NCBI GenBank assembly: GCA_928212115.1
Contig: CAKMRJ010005745.1
Location: 68,915,990 to 68,979,989, forward strand
DNA from: Lactuca virosa
Taxonomy: Eukaryota; Streptophyta; Magnoliopsida; Asterales; Asteraceae
Length of the DNA stretch: 64,000 nt
Reading direction: 5' to 3'
The notes beneath the pieces were generated by a model. That model saw nothing but the letters and a program-made list of their open reading frames with translations. It did no database searches and was not told the origin of the DNA. Shown in pieces: positions 22,431 to 34,900 of this stretch (position 1 is its first letter; every line of letters begins with the position of its first letter). A program made the position numbers and the translations under genes.

Positions 22431-24625
22431 GGTGGAGAAAGCTCATGAAACTCTTTCACAATTACTTAGATGATCGATAAAATTTTGACTAAGATGATCA
22501 CTTTCTCTATTAAATCTGAGTATCTTCTCTTTTTCCCAGTTTATTCTTAACTTTATTTTATGATAGTTTTGAACACCTTAAAGGTTCCAGACTCATGTTC
22601 AAAGTTTTGAACACCTTATTGTGGTTAATCTGGACGACGGTCCATTAGTGTGAACTAATTCCAACAGATATTTACATCACCAAGTGATGTAAATCTTATC
22701 TACCTTGATAAACAAGATTTGCATTGAACATAAGACTTGTGGTCAAACGATTTCCAAAATCTGACCCAACTGTATACTTGGTAAATCATTTCTTGTTTAT
22801 GTATCCAAGATTATGGTTCCACAAATACATTGCACCCAAACCTTTTGGATGTATTCAAATTTGTATGTATTGTGGATAATCTGAACAGACCATTAGTTAA
22901 AACTAATTCCTAGAGATATTCATCTATCTTGAAAAATAAGACTTGGATTTATCATAAGACTTGTGGTCAAATTAATTCCAAAATCCTATGCAACTAGATC
23001 TTTGGCAATTTAATTCTTATTTTCAAGAAAATGATTCCACAATATTGTATTTCATTCAAATATTCGAATCAATTTTTGAAATATTGTTACTATACTAGTT
23101 TCAAAGATTTCATGACTTTCTTTTCAACACATTAAAGACGTTCTAACTAAGTCACAATAATCATATGACATTTTCGTATAAACAGTTTTTGAATCATAAG
23201 ACCATAGACTAAACATGTGGGAGAAGAATATGTTTTTTGATCCTATGAATAGTAGCAAGGGCTCGTTATCTATGATTAAATTATCTTCTCTATGTTTCGG
23301 TCTTCTTACTTCCTATTAATCACTTCACATTCTTGCAAATTTCAGTACTCGCTACTTAGTAAAATACTTAAGGATTGGAAGTAATGTTCCAGTGGTATTA
23401 TGAATTTGCATATCTGATTCTAGACTAAACATTATGAAATGAGTAGCCTCTTGATCCTAAGGATAGTAGAACGAGCTCGGTATCCTTGATCAAAGTCTCT
23501 TTTCTTTGTTCCAGTCTCTCACTGATATGTTGGACATGAATGCTTTCTAAGTCCATTTTCTTGTTATGGAAATGAATAGCCTATCAGAACATTTCTCAGC
23601 ATTAGCCTTCCTTTTTCCCTTGGCGTTTAAGGTCGGATTAGGTATTCCAATAATAATCTTCTTTTATCCATGGTCAATTGGCTTTTGTCTTCTTGACACT
23701 GTTATTCATGATAACGAATATGGGAGTATATGAAGTTGGAGTTCTCATGAATGGACATGTTAGTTCCAAAAGGCCCTCAATATGTCATGTGTCACCTTTA
23801 TAGACATTTCAAGTTTTTCATATCAAAATCAGACTGAACTAATTATATGTACATGTCAGGTAGTTGATTATGGTGACCATAGTCAACTCCTAACTTGATG
23901 AAATACCATTTTACTTCATTAGTATGCTTGATAATTGTTTTAACAATAGTGGTTGAAGGAACCTAAGGAAGAGATTTATCTAAGGCATGATCTTTTTGTT
24001 CATCTATGAGAACTTTTCCCAAACTAGGTGGTGAGGGTGGTAAGCCTAAGGGCTTTTAACAAACCGGCCTCATTCAGAATCGAAGACGCCTCCTTAAACC
24101 TCTCTTATACCATTATATTGGGTGAGCTTAGTCATGGTTCGACGATAACATTTCTGCTAAACATGTGAGGACATATGTTTGTAATAATCTTTTATACATA
24201 TAGTAATCAGTCATACCATGTAATAAATTTAAACCTTTTAAATTTATATCTTCATCCTTTTAAATATTTAAATTTAATTCTCTTATAAAACAATATTTAA
24301 TGTTTTTATTAAATATTCTTATTTAAATAATATTCAACTTATGAGATAAATCAATTTAGATATTTCATGTATTCTAATTTAAATTCTCTTATCTAAATAA
24401 TATTTAAGATTTTCATTCAATTTAAATATTCGGGTTTAAATCTTATTTAAATAATATTTTAAATTTGATAGGAATTATCCAAATTTTGAATTTTACCACA
24501 TAACAAAGAATAAAAATCAGAACCGGAACACGTCGTGTCCAAAGGGAACGTTTTGTATTCTTCAATGTTTTAGTTTTTCGTTTTTCCCGATTTTATCAGC
24601 AGTGCATATAATCTAAAACCTAAAT
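22431..24625 (-). repeat. TE1 internal region, decayed
   Basis: AT-rich sequence between the integrase remnant and the primer-binding site of TE1, where gag, protease and integrase core should lie. I could not follow any domain with confidence. No frame exceeds the background length. Repeated phrases such as 'aaggttccagactcatgttcaaag' look like worn coding sequence rather than regulatory DNA. Confidence 0.4.
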
Positions 24626-24637
24626 GCTCTGATACCA
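24626..24637 (-). other. TE1 primer-binding site
   Basis: GCTCTGATACCA (minus TGGTATCAGAGC), one base from the LTR that begins at 24639. Confidence 0.85.
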
Positions 24638-24638
24638 C

Positions 24639-25289
24639 TGTTGGTTTTTTAATACATATATACACATAAGATTAACACAACGGAATAATCAAAACAATCA
24701 TGTACATGCAACTATTGCAATGGATGAAGGACCCAAAGGAGAATCCCTCTCATATAGTCAAACCCAATACTCCAATAGCCAAAACAAGGAAACGCAAAAA
24801 AGGGATAGGTCGATAATTCCATAACCCTAGAGAGGGGGTTATAATTTTCGAACTGGAGATATAAGAGAGCGGTAGAACGAGATTTAGTGGAAAAACTGGT
24901 CTAGTGTTTGATCTCTAGCACCCTATTTATAGTCAGTTGGTGAATCCTTAAGCTGATCAGATTCTTAAGGATAATTCTTATCCTTATCAATACCTGCCTT
25001 ATTCTAAGATAAAGCTCCTGGAAATCGTCCACCTCCTCTTCCAAGAGGCTTCTAGAATATTTCAATTAATCTCAATGATTTAATTAATATTCAAGTCTTT
25101 TAACTAATAAAAACTATTTAATTAATTACCAAAATAATTTCTTATTAACTTATTAATTCATAATAAATTAAGAACTTATTTTTCTCAATTTCTTTATTGC
25201 TAATTGTGTCATGAGTTCAACATAAAAGGACTATGTTATTATTTATAAATATTACCAATATTTAATGGTCTTTGACACTATCTCCAACA
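24639..25289 (-). repeat. TE1 5' LTR
   Basis: 651 bp, plus-strand TGTTGGTTTT to CTCCAACA; in minus orientation it opens TGTTGGAGATAGTGTC. A TATA-like CTATTTATAG lies near 24924-24935. The matching 3' LTR is not in the window: the element's 3' end lies beyond the TE4 insertion. Confidence 0.85.
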
Positions 25290-25300
25290 CCGTATTCCCA

Positions 25301-27457
25301 TGTAACATCCCAAATTTCACGTCCAAAAATTTCATTTTTAAATCAAATACTTTGGAAAACATTTGTGAATAAACATCGTTTGATCATATCATTTCATAAA
25401 CATATTTCGTGTCTGAAAACCAAAACATTAAAAACAACCATAATGTCAGAGTACAAAATCCCAGAATAACTCATGGTGCGGAAAACATTGTGCGTGTATG
25501 ATGTGCCACTACCGTGCCAGCTCCTTCCCCTTCGATGAAGAGGTACCTGAAAACAAAACTGTAACTGTAAGCACGAAGCTTAGTGAGTTCCCCCATTGTA
25601 CCACATACCATACAAACACATAGCATACATACTGTCGGGCAATTCTGGGGTGCCCGACCTACCCGATACGGCCATTCTGGGGTGCCGACCTACCCGTGTC
25701 AAGCCATTCTGGGGTGCCGACCTACCCATGTCAAGCCATTCTGGGGTGCTGACCTACCCGTTGGTCCTAACAACCGAACTTAGGGCTATTCCCTTCCTAC
25801 TACCACTATCACATATAATATAGCATGCCAGCATATAAACATATCATCACATGCTGTCAGACATATCTGGGGTGTCTGACCTACCCTTCGGTCCTTACAA
25901 CCGAACTCTACTACTATCACTTATAACATATCATGCCAGCATATAACATATCAGGTAGTAGCAAAACTAGATGATATCACAAAGACAATCACCTAACATA
26001 CAACTCCTACTGGTGGGCCGGCATTGTGGCCGTAGACCCACCGCTACTGGAAGGTAACTCACCTCGTAGTAGCTGCTGATCTGTGCGGGAAAATCCTCTG
26101 ACTGCTACTGCTGCTGCTCCGGAAATCCTCCAGCTATAATTCCCACAAAACACTTAGTCATACACTGCCAACTGCTTTTAGGGTAAAATGACCATTTTAC
26201 CCCTGACCAAGTCAAAGTCAAAGTCAAAGTCAACTTCCAGTTGACCTGACTCGCCGAGTTGGTTCGCTAACTCGCCGAGTCCCTATCCTTCTATTTGACC
26301 TTATACTCGTCTCTACTCGTCGAGTTAGGCGATGACTCGACGAGTTTTCCTTCTAATTGAACATCTACTGAATCTTCATCCGACTCGCCGAGTTGTATGA
26401 ACAACTTGTCGAGTTCATCTTCAACTGATGAACAGGTCCTGTCCTTGACTCGCCGAGTTGTATGAACAACTCGTCGAGTTCATCTTCAATCTTAAGAAGA
26501 TTGTCTTGGACTCGTCGAGTCTGTTCATGCACTCACCGAGTCCCATGAATTCCAGAACCATGGCTTAGTCCAGAACGTTGGGTCACTCCCCGGGACCTCC
26601 CTGAAACCTTTCCACACTCAACTGGGTCCTTGACCCAAAACAGAAAAAAGGAGTCAAGCCTCGGACTCGCCGAGTCCCAAGAACGACTCGCCGAGTCGAG
26701 TATGTCCAAGTCTCATTTTCTCGATTTCTGGTGTACAACACTTGCCCAAAAGGTAGATCTAGGCTCCTAGGACCGTTCTAGCACGTAAAGTTACGAACTT
26801 TACGTGCATGCATGGGACTTTTGAGCCTAAAGGCCCTAAAATGGCTCCTACAATGCATGGGGCCTTCCTTGAGTGCCAAAAGCCACTCCTTTCTGCCTTG
26901 TAACCCCTCCAAGGACCTAGATCTGAAACTTCAACCCCTAACCATGCTTGCAATCATGGTTGGTGACCAAAATGGCTTAGAAAAGCCCTAAATTTTCACA
27001 AAATGGGATCTATCAAATGGAAGAGCAAGGTACAGACTTTTTACCTTCAATGAGCTGAAAATGGTGCACAAACTCGGATCCCTTTAGCCTCATCTTGTTC
27101 CTTCAAGCTTTTCCTTCCCTCCTTGGATCACAAAAGCACCAAAGTCACTCCAAAAGCCTTAGATTGCTTCAATAACGGATAGGGTTTGCTATGGGGGTCT
27201 TCTGGGAGCAAATGGGACGAAGGAGGCCGAGTTAAAGTGTTTAAATAGGGTGCAAACCCTCGGATTAGGGTTTTTGTCCAGACAGGGTCTACTCGCCGAG
27301 TCCGGGACCCGACTCGCCGAGTCCATCGCTTAAGTCTCGCGTCCCCTCTCGCTTCTACTCGGCGAGTTGGTCCTTCAACTCGCCGAGTCCAAGGCCAAAA
27401 ATGCAAAATATTTAAAGAACTACTAAAAAGAATACGTACCAAGAACCAGGTGCTACA
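25301..27457 (-). mobile_element. TE7: solo Gypsy-type LTR with ACTCGCCGAGT clusters
   Basis: 2157 bp from TGTAACATCC to GGTGCTACA with perfect duplications TCCCA at 25296-25300 and 27458-27462. Minus orientation: TATA-like TATTTAA near 27237-27247. ACTCGCCGAGT or its near matches lie just upstream of TATA (27291-27301, 27312-27322, 27357-27367, 27378-27388) and again downstream in R/U5 (26249-26259, 26270-26280 and others to about 26700). An inverted telobox pair lies at 27254-27273. It is related to the TE9 LTRs in the R/U5 half. A 111-codon frame at 27128-27463 is noncoding palindrome sequence. Confidence 0.93.
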
Positions 27458-29579
27458 TCCCATTGCGACACTTCAGCCAAACGTCCTCTTAAGATATATA
27501 GGATATAAATGAGTAAATTACAAAATTCATCATATTGCATGTTTTGTCTAACTTTCAGCCAAATTTGTAAGTTCATTTCAACTTTTAAATAGTTGATAGG
27601 CTGATAACGGTGGCTTTCAAATCTTGCGAGTTTAGACCATGGTTCATATAAAATGACTATCTTACTCTCATGTAATTAATTTTGGCTTTTTTATCCAAAT
27701 AATTAAAATTAATTATTTAAATATAATAGCCCACCCACTTCATCGCTAATCTATTTTTATCTCTTTATTTGGTCTCCTTTTCTCTATAACCACCATCCCT
27801 AACCAAAAAACTTTGGTGACCGCCTACCCCCTCCTTGAACTTCCATAATTTGTTTATATGTAAACTTAGCAATGGAGTGAATTTGGAGAGAATCGGCATT
27901 GATCCACACTTTTTAACAAATTTCAAATGTTACCCGCTCTAAAACTTATAACTTTTAAATAATCAAACTCCCACCCTTATTGGTATCCAACCCATTTACA
28001 ATATTAAGATTACACAGTTATTATGCATTTTATAAAGTATTATCCATAAAGTATAATATGAAGTCAATGATGTGTCTAAAAAGAATCATTGCTTGGTATG
28101 GACATTCTATACATATATAAGCCAATATTTTATTACTTAATATCTAATCCTCATCGATAAAATGAGATGTTAAGCTAATGTATCCAATATTTTGATGATC
28201 AAATATCCATATATCAAATATCAGTTGTAAGAGGAACCCTACCATGTAATATTTCAAGATATTTATATGGCTTCTCTTTTTGTTTTTATGGACAAAGTAT
28301 ATCAGACTTAATGGTATTTCTACAATGAAAATGAAACTTTGGTTGAAGGAAGTTCATAAAGTGCTCAAAATACTCATGTTGTTCTTGATCCCCATCTTTA
28401 TTTAATGTGGGATGAAACAACAAAAATATGTTGGGTTTTATTCAAAAATCAGATTCAAAAACACAAAGATATCAACGGAAGCATTTAAAATTTGAATAAC
28501 ATAAAACTTTTTTATTCTCACCAAATTATCGTTTTGTATTAACATGAAAGATTAACACAATCATAAAAAAAATAACAACATTTATAGCATTTGGTTCCTT
28601 TTGGGAGATTGATTGTTGAAGAAGTCGACATAAGGAGAGCTACTCTAGTGATATCCACCAATAATAACTAAGAGACTTGAATGCTAGTTCTTCTTGCAAT
28701 AAAGAAACTCTTAAGCCTTTAAGATAAAAGACAATTTTTTTTAATTAAAAGAGAATGAAAATATCACATTTTCTTCTTACTTTGTCTTAACTAATTAAGA
28801 GAGAAGAGCACATAGAGAGAGGGATGAAAGCCTTTAAGCTCAAATCATTATCCAATGTGTTCAATACACACCATGTCTCTAGTACCCTTTCTTTTATTTT
28901 TTTAGTCCAAAAAATTATACATATCATACTTTTTGATATATTTTGATACTTAACATTGAAAATTAACATTCTCATAGTATAAATAATTTCCAATTAATTA
29001 CAAAAGATATAAATATTTATTAAAAATCAAATTCTTGTAAATAATATATTTATGTTAACTTGTTATTGATTGTTATTGATGTGACCATATATAATCATAT
29101 GTTATTAATAATATGATTTTAAGATATTTTTTAAACATATAAATCTTTCAATACATAAACAATGCATTTCATTTGAAACATTTTATTATGATGATAAAAA
29201 ATAATCCCTCTGAAAAAGTATTTAGGCATCATGAATATCATAAAATAAATATAACTTGACATTTGCCACAATACAACTATGATAATCATTGACCAAAAAA
29301 ACAATTGATTTCTTAGATAAAAACTTGAAATTCCAACAATACAACCATGATAACAAGCCTATAGTGTTACAACTTACAAGCCAAAGATTAAACCAAAAAA
29401 AAAAAAAGTCTTCAAATCTTCAAAATCCAACTTCTCTTTTTCTAAGACATTTATCAGAAACTATGTTGAACAGGCGGCTAGTGGAGGAAAAGGGAGGAGA
29501 AACGGCGGCATGTTTGTGGTGATTTGGAAGATGATATATGCAATTAAAGCAATCTTACAATAATGGTTGTTCAAGTATG
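27458..29579. other. AT-rich intergenic sequence 3' of DCP1
   Basis: About 2.1 kb without a gene. 'tgttgggtttta' at 28429 with a following block of worn sequence looks like one end of an old Copia LTR, but no matching end or primer site was found. The right end forms the 3' untranslated and polyadenylation zone of DCP1, which is transcribed leftward; several minus-strand AATAAA-like runs exist and none can be chosen. Confidence 0.45.
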
Positions 29580-32500
29580 TTATGATTGATGAACTTTAAG
29601 TAATGCTTGGTAGAACATGTCAATGAATTGGTTATCCTGCACAAAGAAAACAAAACAATTCAAAATGTACCTTTTTTTTTATTACTTTCTATTGCCTTTG
29701 TGTTTTCCACAACTCATTCATGCAAATCAAGGTTTTTTTTTTTTTTTTTGCATTTCCCACTAAAGTGTTTTCTTTTAAACTTAATGGACTTAATGGGAAT
29801 ACAAATTAATCTTGTAAACATTAAACTATATGCGTTTGTGTTTTTTTATTTATTACAAAAAAGAACTTATAGAAAAAATAGTGCGAAAAGCACACTTGTA
29901 ATTTCACCTTTTCAATGATTTAGCCACTTAACTTTTTCTGTAGTGATTATAAACCATTACACTCTTAACAATTTTAAATGGGAAATCTCCGATAAAGTCT
30001 CAATATTTTGGGTTAGTTTACGGTTTAATCCCAACTTTTATTTTTTGAATAGAAAAGTCTCAATTATTTTATATTGTGCCCAAATTAACGAAAAAATCCT
30101 TTTTTTTTTCAACAGAAAATGATATATTATCGAATAAAATTAGATAATCAGGACTTTTCTGTTCAAAAAGTAAATTTTAGGATTAAACCGTAAACTACAA
30201 AATATTGGGACTTTATCGGATATTTCCCTTTTTAAATTATTAAAGAAAAAAAAAATATTTTTCCCATTATTGATTTAGCTACTCAACTATTAGTTTTTTT
30301 TATGATTATACTAACAATTCAACGGCTACATCAATAAAATAATATCTCCTTCGTCCCAAAATTATTGTCCACAAACAAAAAACACACAAATTAAGGAAAT
30401 ATTAATTACCACTAACTTTATTGGATGAATGACAGTCGTACCCTTTTATTGCATTTAATTATATAGTAGTTACATTTAATTTCATGGTAGTTTAACTAAT
30501 AATAAGGGGTATTTTGGTAAAGGAATATTTATTTTTAGAAGTAGGCTATTATTTTGGGACAAACCAAAAAGAAAACATGGACTATTAATATGGGACGAAA
30601 GGAGTAATAAGAATAATTATTATTATTATTAAAATAAAAAAATAAAAAAATAAAAAAAACGTTGCCAAAATATATACAAAAAATAATAGTTCTCTTTTGA
30701 ACTTTCCTCTAAATCATAAAAAAGGTGAAAGTACGTTACGCTTTTTCTACATTATACCCAAAAAAAAAAGTTTTAAGATAGAAATTGATACCTGTGAAAG
30801 CATTACAAGTGCATCTCGAACTTTTTCCCTAGTCAACGGTCCATAAAACGGGGCGGAATTAGAAGCCGGAGTCAGTGATGGTGGTGGAGTGGGAGGCGGA
30901 AAGGGTTGAAGCAACGGGATTCCAACGTTTCTTTGTACATTGAGAGGCGGTTGAAGGGCGGAAACAGGGACAGATGAAGAAGGTTGTCTCATTAATGGTG
31001 AAGGTGAAGGTGTAGAAGAAGAAGGTGTGAAGAAAGAAAGAGGTTTTATAAGATTAGTTACATGGTTGTTGGTGGTGGTGTTGACAGGGTGGTCGGAATT
31101 GGAATTGTCAGATGAGGGATTTTGTAATGGTGGTGGTGGTGGTGGATTGTTTGGGATGGGGGAAGGGGTGTCACGAGATGGTAATGGAATTGGAGTTGAG
31201 TTGTGGTAAGTCGGAATGGAATTGACTACTTGATTTGGAGGATTGTGTCCCAAATTCATAGCCGTCTGTAAATGGAATCACAATTTATAATTTTAATATT
31301 TTTTTTGTTTATAAGAATAATGGTTTCTAAAAAAAACTTTAACCGGTTAAAATAGTTTTTTCTATTTTACATGTAAAACTGAAGATGATTTTTATTATGA
31401 TTTTGGTTTAAGATTTCATGGTATTTAATTTTGTTACATGCGAACAATTTTTTAAATAATCTTATTATAATCTTATTTGGGCTTTAATGAGTTTTTATTA
31501 TGTGTAATTTTTTACCTTTGAAAACTATTAATTATGTTTAAATAATATATAAAGTAGAGATAAAACTATACATTGTATTTTAATAGCGTTTTACGCAGAA
31601 AAGTCTCATTATTTTGGGAAAATTTTCAATAAAGTTCTAAATCTTTTTTTTTAACAGAAAAGTCTCATTATTTTGGGAAAATCACATAATCTATCATTTC
31701 CTGTTAAAATACAAAAAAGGACTTTTTTGTTAATTTGGGCAAAATGTTAAATAATCAGGACTTGTTTAAAAAAAAAAAAAAAAAAGATTTAGGACTCTAT
31801 CAAAAAATTTGCCAAAATAGTGGGACTTTTCTGCATAAAACCCTATTTTAATATGTAACCCATCTTTATTTGCTTAATTTGTAAAGAAGGGAATCCTTTT
31901 TTTTCAGAAATTTCGTGATATTATTATTAAATTCAATAGCAATTTTATTTTCTGAATATAACTAGGAAATATACTTTTTATAATAATCTTATTCTGGTTT
32001 CGGGTTTTCATGAGTTTTTACTATGTTTAAATTTATTAATTTAATAAATAAAAATCTTATTAATTAAAAATTTAAAAAGAAACTTCAAATAAGGGCTGAT
32101 AGATACATACACTAAAGAAGTTGACAAATGAAGAATCCTCAGGTACATCGGTTGACCGAGTGTTGGTCAACCCTGGTTCCAATGGTCCTTCAATTACAGC
32201 AGATGTAGGTACAGCTTCAAGTTCCTCAAATTCACTACACAATAAAATAAAAATAAAAATTGATAATGACAGCTGGATTATAGTACAAAATTTGGTATAA
32301 AATCTATATGACAGATGAAAATGATATTAACTATTAACTACCTTTTGTTCACCTTCTGCTTGGGGGGAACCTTTGAATATGCGCCAAGTATCCTGTAAAA
32401 AAAGAAATTATTATTTAAAATATATATATATTTATGTCAACTTAAGACCATATCAAGCATACATGGATTAGGAATTATCAAAAGCATCAAGTTGTGCAGA

Positions 32501-34630
32501 ATCTTGAAAACTTATTCACAAATGCAAATCTGTTTCTGGGGTTTCTTTTGGATTTTGTGTTATACTTTGGTTTGTTGAGATCTGAAGGAAACATGTAAGG
32601 TGTTTGATGAAATGCCTCACAGAGATCTTGTTGCCAAATATACATCAAGTGCCTAAAAATGATTATGATTATGTTTGTGAATATGCTTCTAAATAACCTA
32701 ACCATTGTTTAGTACAAAGTCTTTACTCACAGAAGGGTAATATGGTCATTTACTCACATTTAACACTTACTCTAGATAGATATCATTTATCCACTAATGG
32801 AAATAAAACTAATGCAGAAAGAACGACTTAAAAGATAAAGTCAAGGAAAAGAGGCTTTCCCCATTAAGTCCTAACTTTTTTAAAACAATCCTTCATTTAT
32901 TTTTTTTATAGAAAATTAATATAAATACCTGGTAAATAAATTTGCAACATCTTCACACTCACGTGAATTGTAGAACCAAATACCATTGACTTCTTGAGCA
33001 GCATTTCGATACAACAAATATGGAATTTGAAGTTCAAACTCAAAATCTCCTAGCAGATTTTCCACAAGGTTTTCTGCCAATTATAAATACACATGCCAAA
33101 GAATATAAAACTTTATAAAATACAAATTTATAACTCAATGAAATACAAAACATAACATTAAAGGAAGCATGCCTGTATTTCGCCTATTCATTACTATAAA
33201 CTGGAACCTTGGCTGAGTGTTCCTACACTTACAGCAAAAAATATAACATTTTATCAATCTTTAAAAAAAAATCATCTCTTTCTGTGATTTAATATCACAA
33301 GGATAACAGTTTGATACTTGATTCTATTCACTTATGAAATATAATATCATAGTCATGTGACTCATGTCATTATAAAAGGAAATGAAATAAAAAAGATAAT
33401 ATTATTTGAATTAACTAATAACTACCACCTCTTAACGACAAAGAGAGACCCTTCAACATCCTTGCGACTCTGAGAAACAAAAGAAGAAGAAGAAAAAATA
33501 AGAAATGAAGCTCAAAAACATTTGGGAAATTCATTTCAAGTGCATAATTTATTTAGGAAATAAGATGAATTATGTGAACAGATTATTTCAAGTCTAAAGT
33601 AGAAGGATTATATTGTAACACCCAAAATTCTTGTTAAGAATACCCAACTTAAGTTAAGTCCACATTAAATGGTTTACATGTATGTATGTTTTAGAACTTA
33701 GATGATCCTTTTGTATATCCCCTAAATGCTATGAAAAGTACACCACTTATACAGTTGTAAGTAACCTTATATTGTGTCATTTAGCTATATTTATTTGGCA
33801 AAAACAACGATAAGGGGGAAGTGAACAAATGTCTCACTTATTATAAAACATCTTCAAGATACTTTTGGAGCTATCAAGAGTGGATTATAAACTTTCAACA
33901 ATGAAACAGTAGGATTGAAGAAGTAAGACTTGTATCATTCAAATGGAAATATAAGCTAATGATTTCAGAGAAGAAAATCCTAAATCAAAGGATTCTTCCT
34001 GCACAAGCTCTAAGCAGAGAACACAAGGTTCAAAATTAAAATAAGGGAAAAGATAAAAATGATAACACGAGATCTACCTAACTAAATAATATTCCCAAGT
34101 AGAAGTGGAGAATATGTAGATGTCATAAGATTTGAGAATGTTCTTTGATTGCGCTTGTGTACAAGATATCAACTTTTGGTTGATCATGTGAAACTGTATT
34201 TTGGTACCTATACTTAACAATTGCATATTCTTCTGGAAGAGGATAACTTCTAGAATACTTCAACTTCACAGTGTGTGTGTGTGTGTTCAATCACAATTCT
34301 ATGTTATTAGAAGTGCCATCAGTTGATCAAAAACGCTCAAAATTCAAAAAATAGACAAATCATTACGCTAATCAGCAAAAAATTACGAATTTATTCCAAA
34401 AACTAATGATTTGGACTTGGGAACGTAATCAACTATCGGAAAAGCAAAAAGAGGGAAAGAAGAGAACAAACCCATTGATTTAGGTCGACGTTGAACTCGT
34501 AGAAGGTGACGTGAGCGGCAGTGATCAAGATCTCTTCGATATAAGGATCCATCCTCTGAAGGACAGTAAGATTAAGGATCTTTGTACTGTTTTGGTCGAG
34601 ATTGGGCATTAATTTTCCACTTTGGGCCAT
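29580..34630 (-). CDS. DCP1: mRNA-decapping enzyme subunit DCP1, eight exons
   Basis: DCP1 activates the decapping enzyme DCP2 in cytoplasmic P-bodies. Exons, minus strand: 34630-34472, 33469-33429, 33222-33173, 33073-32929, 32392-32342, 32234-32111, 31265-30792, 29636-29580; total 1101 nt, 366 residues, close to the Arabidopsis protein. Exon 1 opens MAQSGKLMPNLDQNSTKILN and ITAAHVTFYEF. Exons 2-4 give SRKDVEGSLFVVKR, NTQPRFQFIVMNRR and NGIWFYNSRECEDVANLF, completing the EVH1-like domain (about residues 1-135). Residues 190-335 are Pro/Ser-rich with LLQPFPPPTPPPSL, conserved in plant DCP1. REKVRDALVMLSQ joins DNQFIDMFYQALLKVHQS in the last exon, the trimerisation segment. Phases agree at every junction. 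Intron 3 begins GC, not GT; all others GT-AG. Domain-based identification is strong; exon edges are by eye. Confidence 0.95.
29970..30238. mobile_element. Foldback/MITE-like element in DCP1 intron 7
   Basis: The left arm (about 29970-30090) and right arm (about 30120-30238) are long imperfect inverted repeats: 'gggaaatctccgataaagtc' on the left mirrors 'gactttatcggatatttccc' on the right, and the complementarity continues inward through 'gtttacggtttaatcc'. It contains no coding sequence. Class is uncertain; it resembles the element at 31575-31856. Confidence 0.75.
30345..30604. mobile_element. Stowaway-like MITE in DCP1 intron 7
   Basis: About 260 bp with terminal inverted repeats CTCCTTCGTCCCAAAAT at the left and, in reverse complement, CTCCTTTCGTCCCATAT at the right, next to TA dinucleotides on both sides. 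The CTCC(T)TCCGTCCC type end and TA target are those of Stowaway MITEs of the Tc1/Mariner group. No ORF. Confidence 0.85.
31575..31856. mobile_element. Foldback/MITE-like element in DCP1 intron 6
   Basis: The left arm 'gcgttttacgcagaaaagtc' mirrors the right arm 'gacttttctgcataaaaccc'; the interior also pairs around an 18-bp A run. Ends share 'tattttaat' on both sides. The 'cagaaaagtctcattatttt' phrase is also in the intron 7 foldback, so the two are probably one family. Confidence 0.75.
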
Positions 34631-34900
34631 TTTAAATCGATGATTGATTTGAGAGCAATTAATCGGACTAATCTCCCTGAAACCCTAAACCCAGCTGGGA
34701 GATACAGAGAGTGTTGGTCTGTGTTTATGATCGAGTCGATTTGGCCTCTCTCTCCCTCAGCTGAAAGAAAAGGAAGAGTTTTTGCCTATATCTATGCTTT
34801 GAGGCTTCCAGTAACTTTTAATGGTTTATTATTGGCGCTAAAGAATCCCTTCTTTGCAAAATTGCACTAAATAGTTCCCTCTTTGCAATATTGTAATGTT
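34631..34900 (-). promoter_or_regulatory. DCP1 5' leader and proximal promoter
   Basis: Sequence upstream of the DCP1 start codon on the minus strand. A telobox-type AAACCCTAAAC lies on the plus strand at about 34680-34690, common near start sites of plant housekeeping and translation-related genes. A CT-rich run around 34745-34755 could lie in the 5' leader. No clear TATA box. An 82-codon plus-strand frame here is a shadow. Confidence 0.5.

Noticed and set aside
27128..27463. 111-codon minus-strand frame
   Set aside because: Covers the palindrome cluster and TATA zone of the solo LTR TE7.
28429..29100. Possible complete Copia LTR 3' of DCP1
   Set aside because: Just one plausible end (TGTTGGG); no matching end, primer-binding site or duplication found, so not listed as an element.
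34622..34870. 82-codon plus-strand frame
   Set aside because: Antisense to the DCP1 start and its promoter; no protein similarity recognised.
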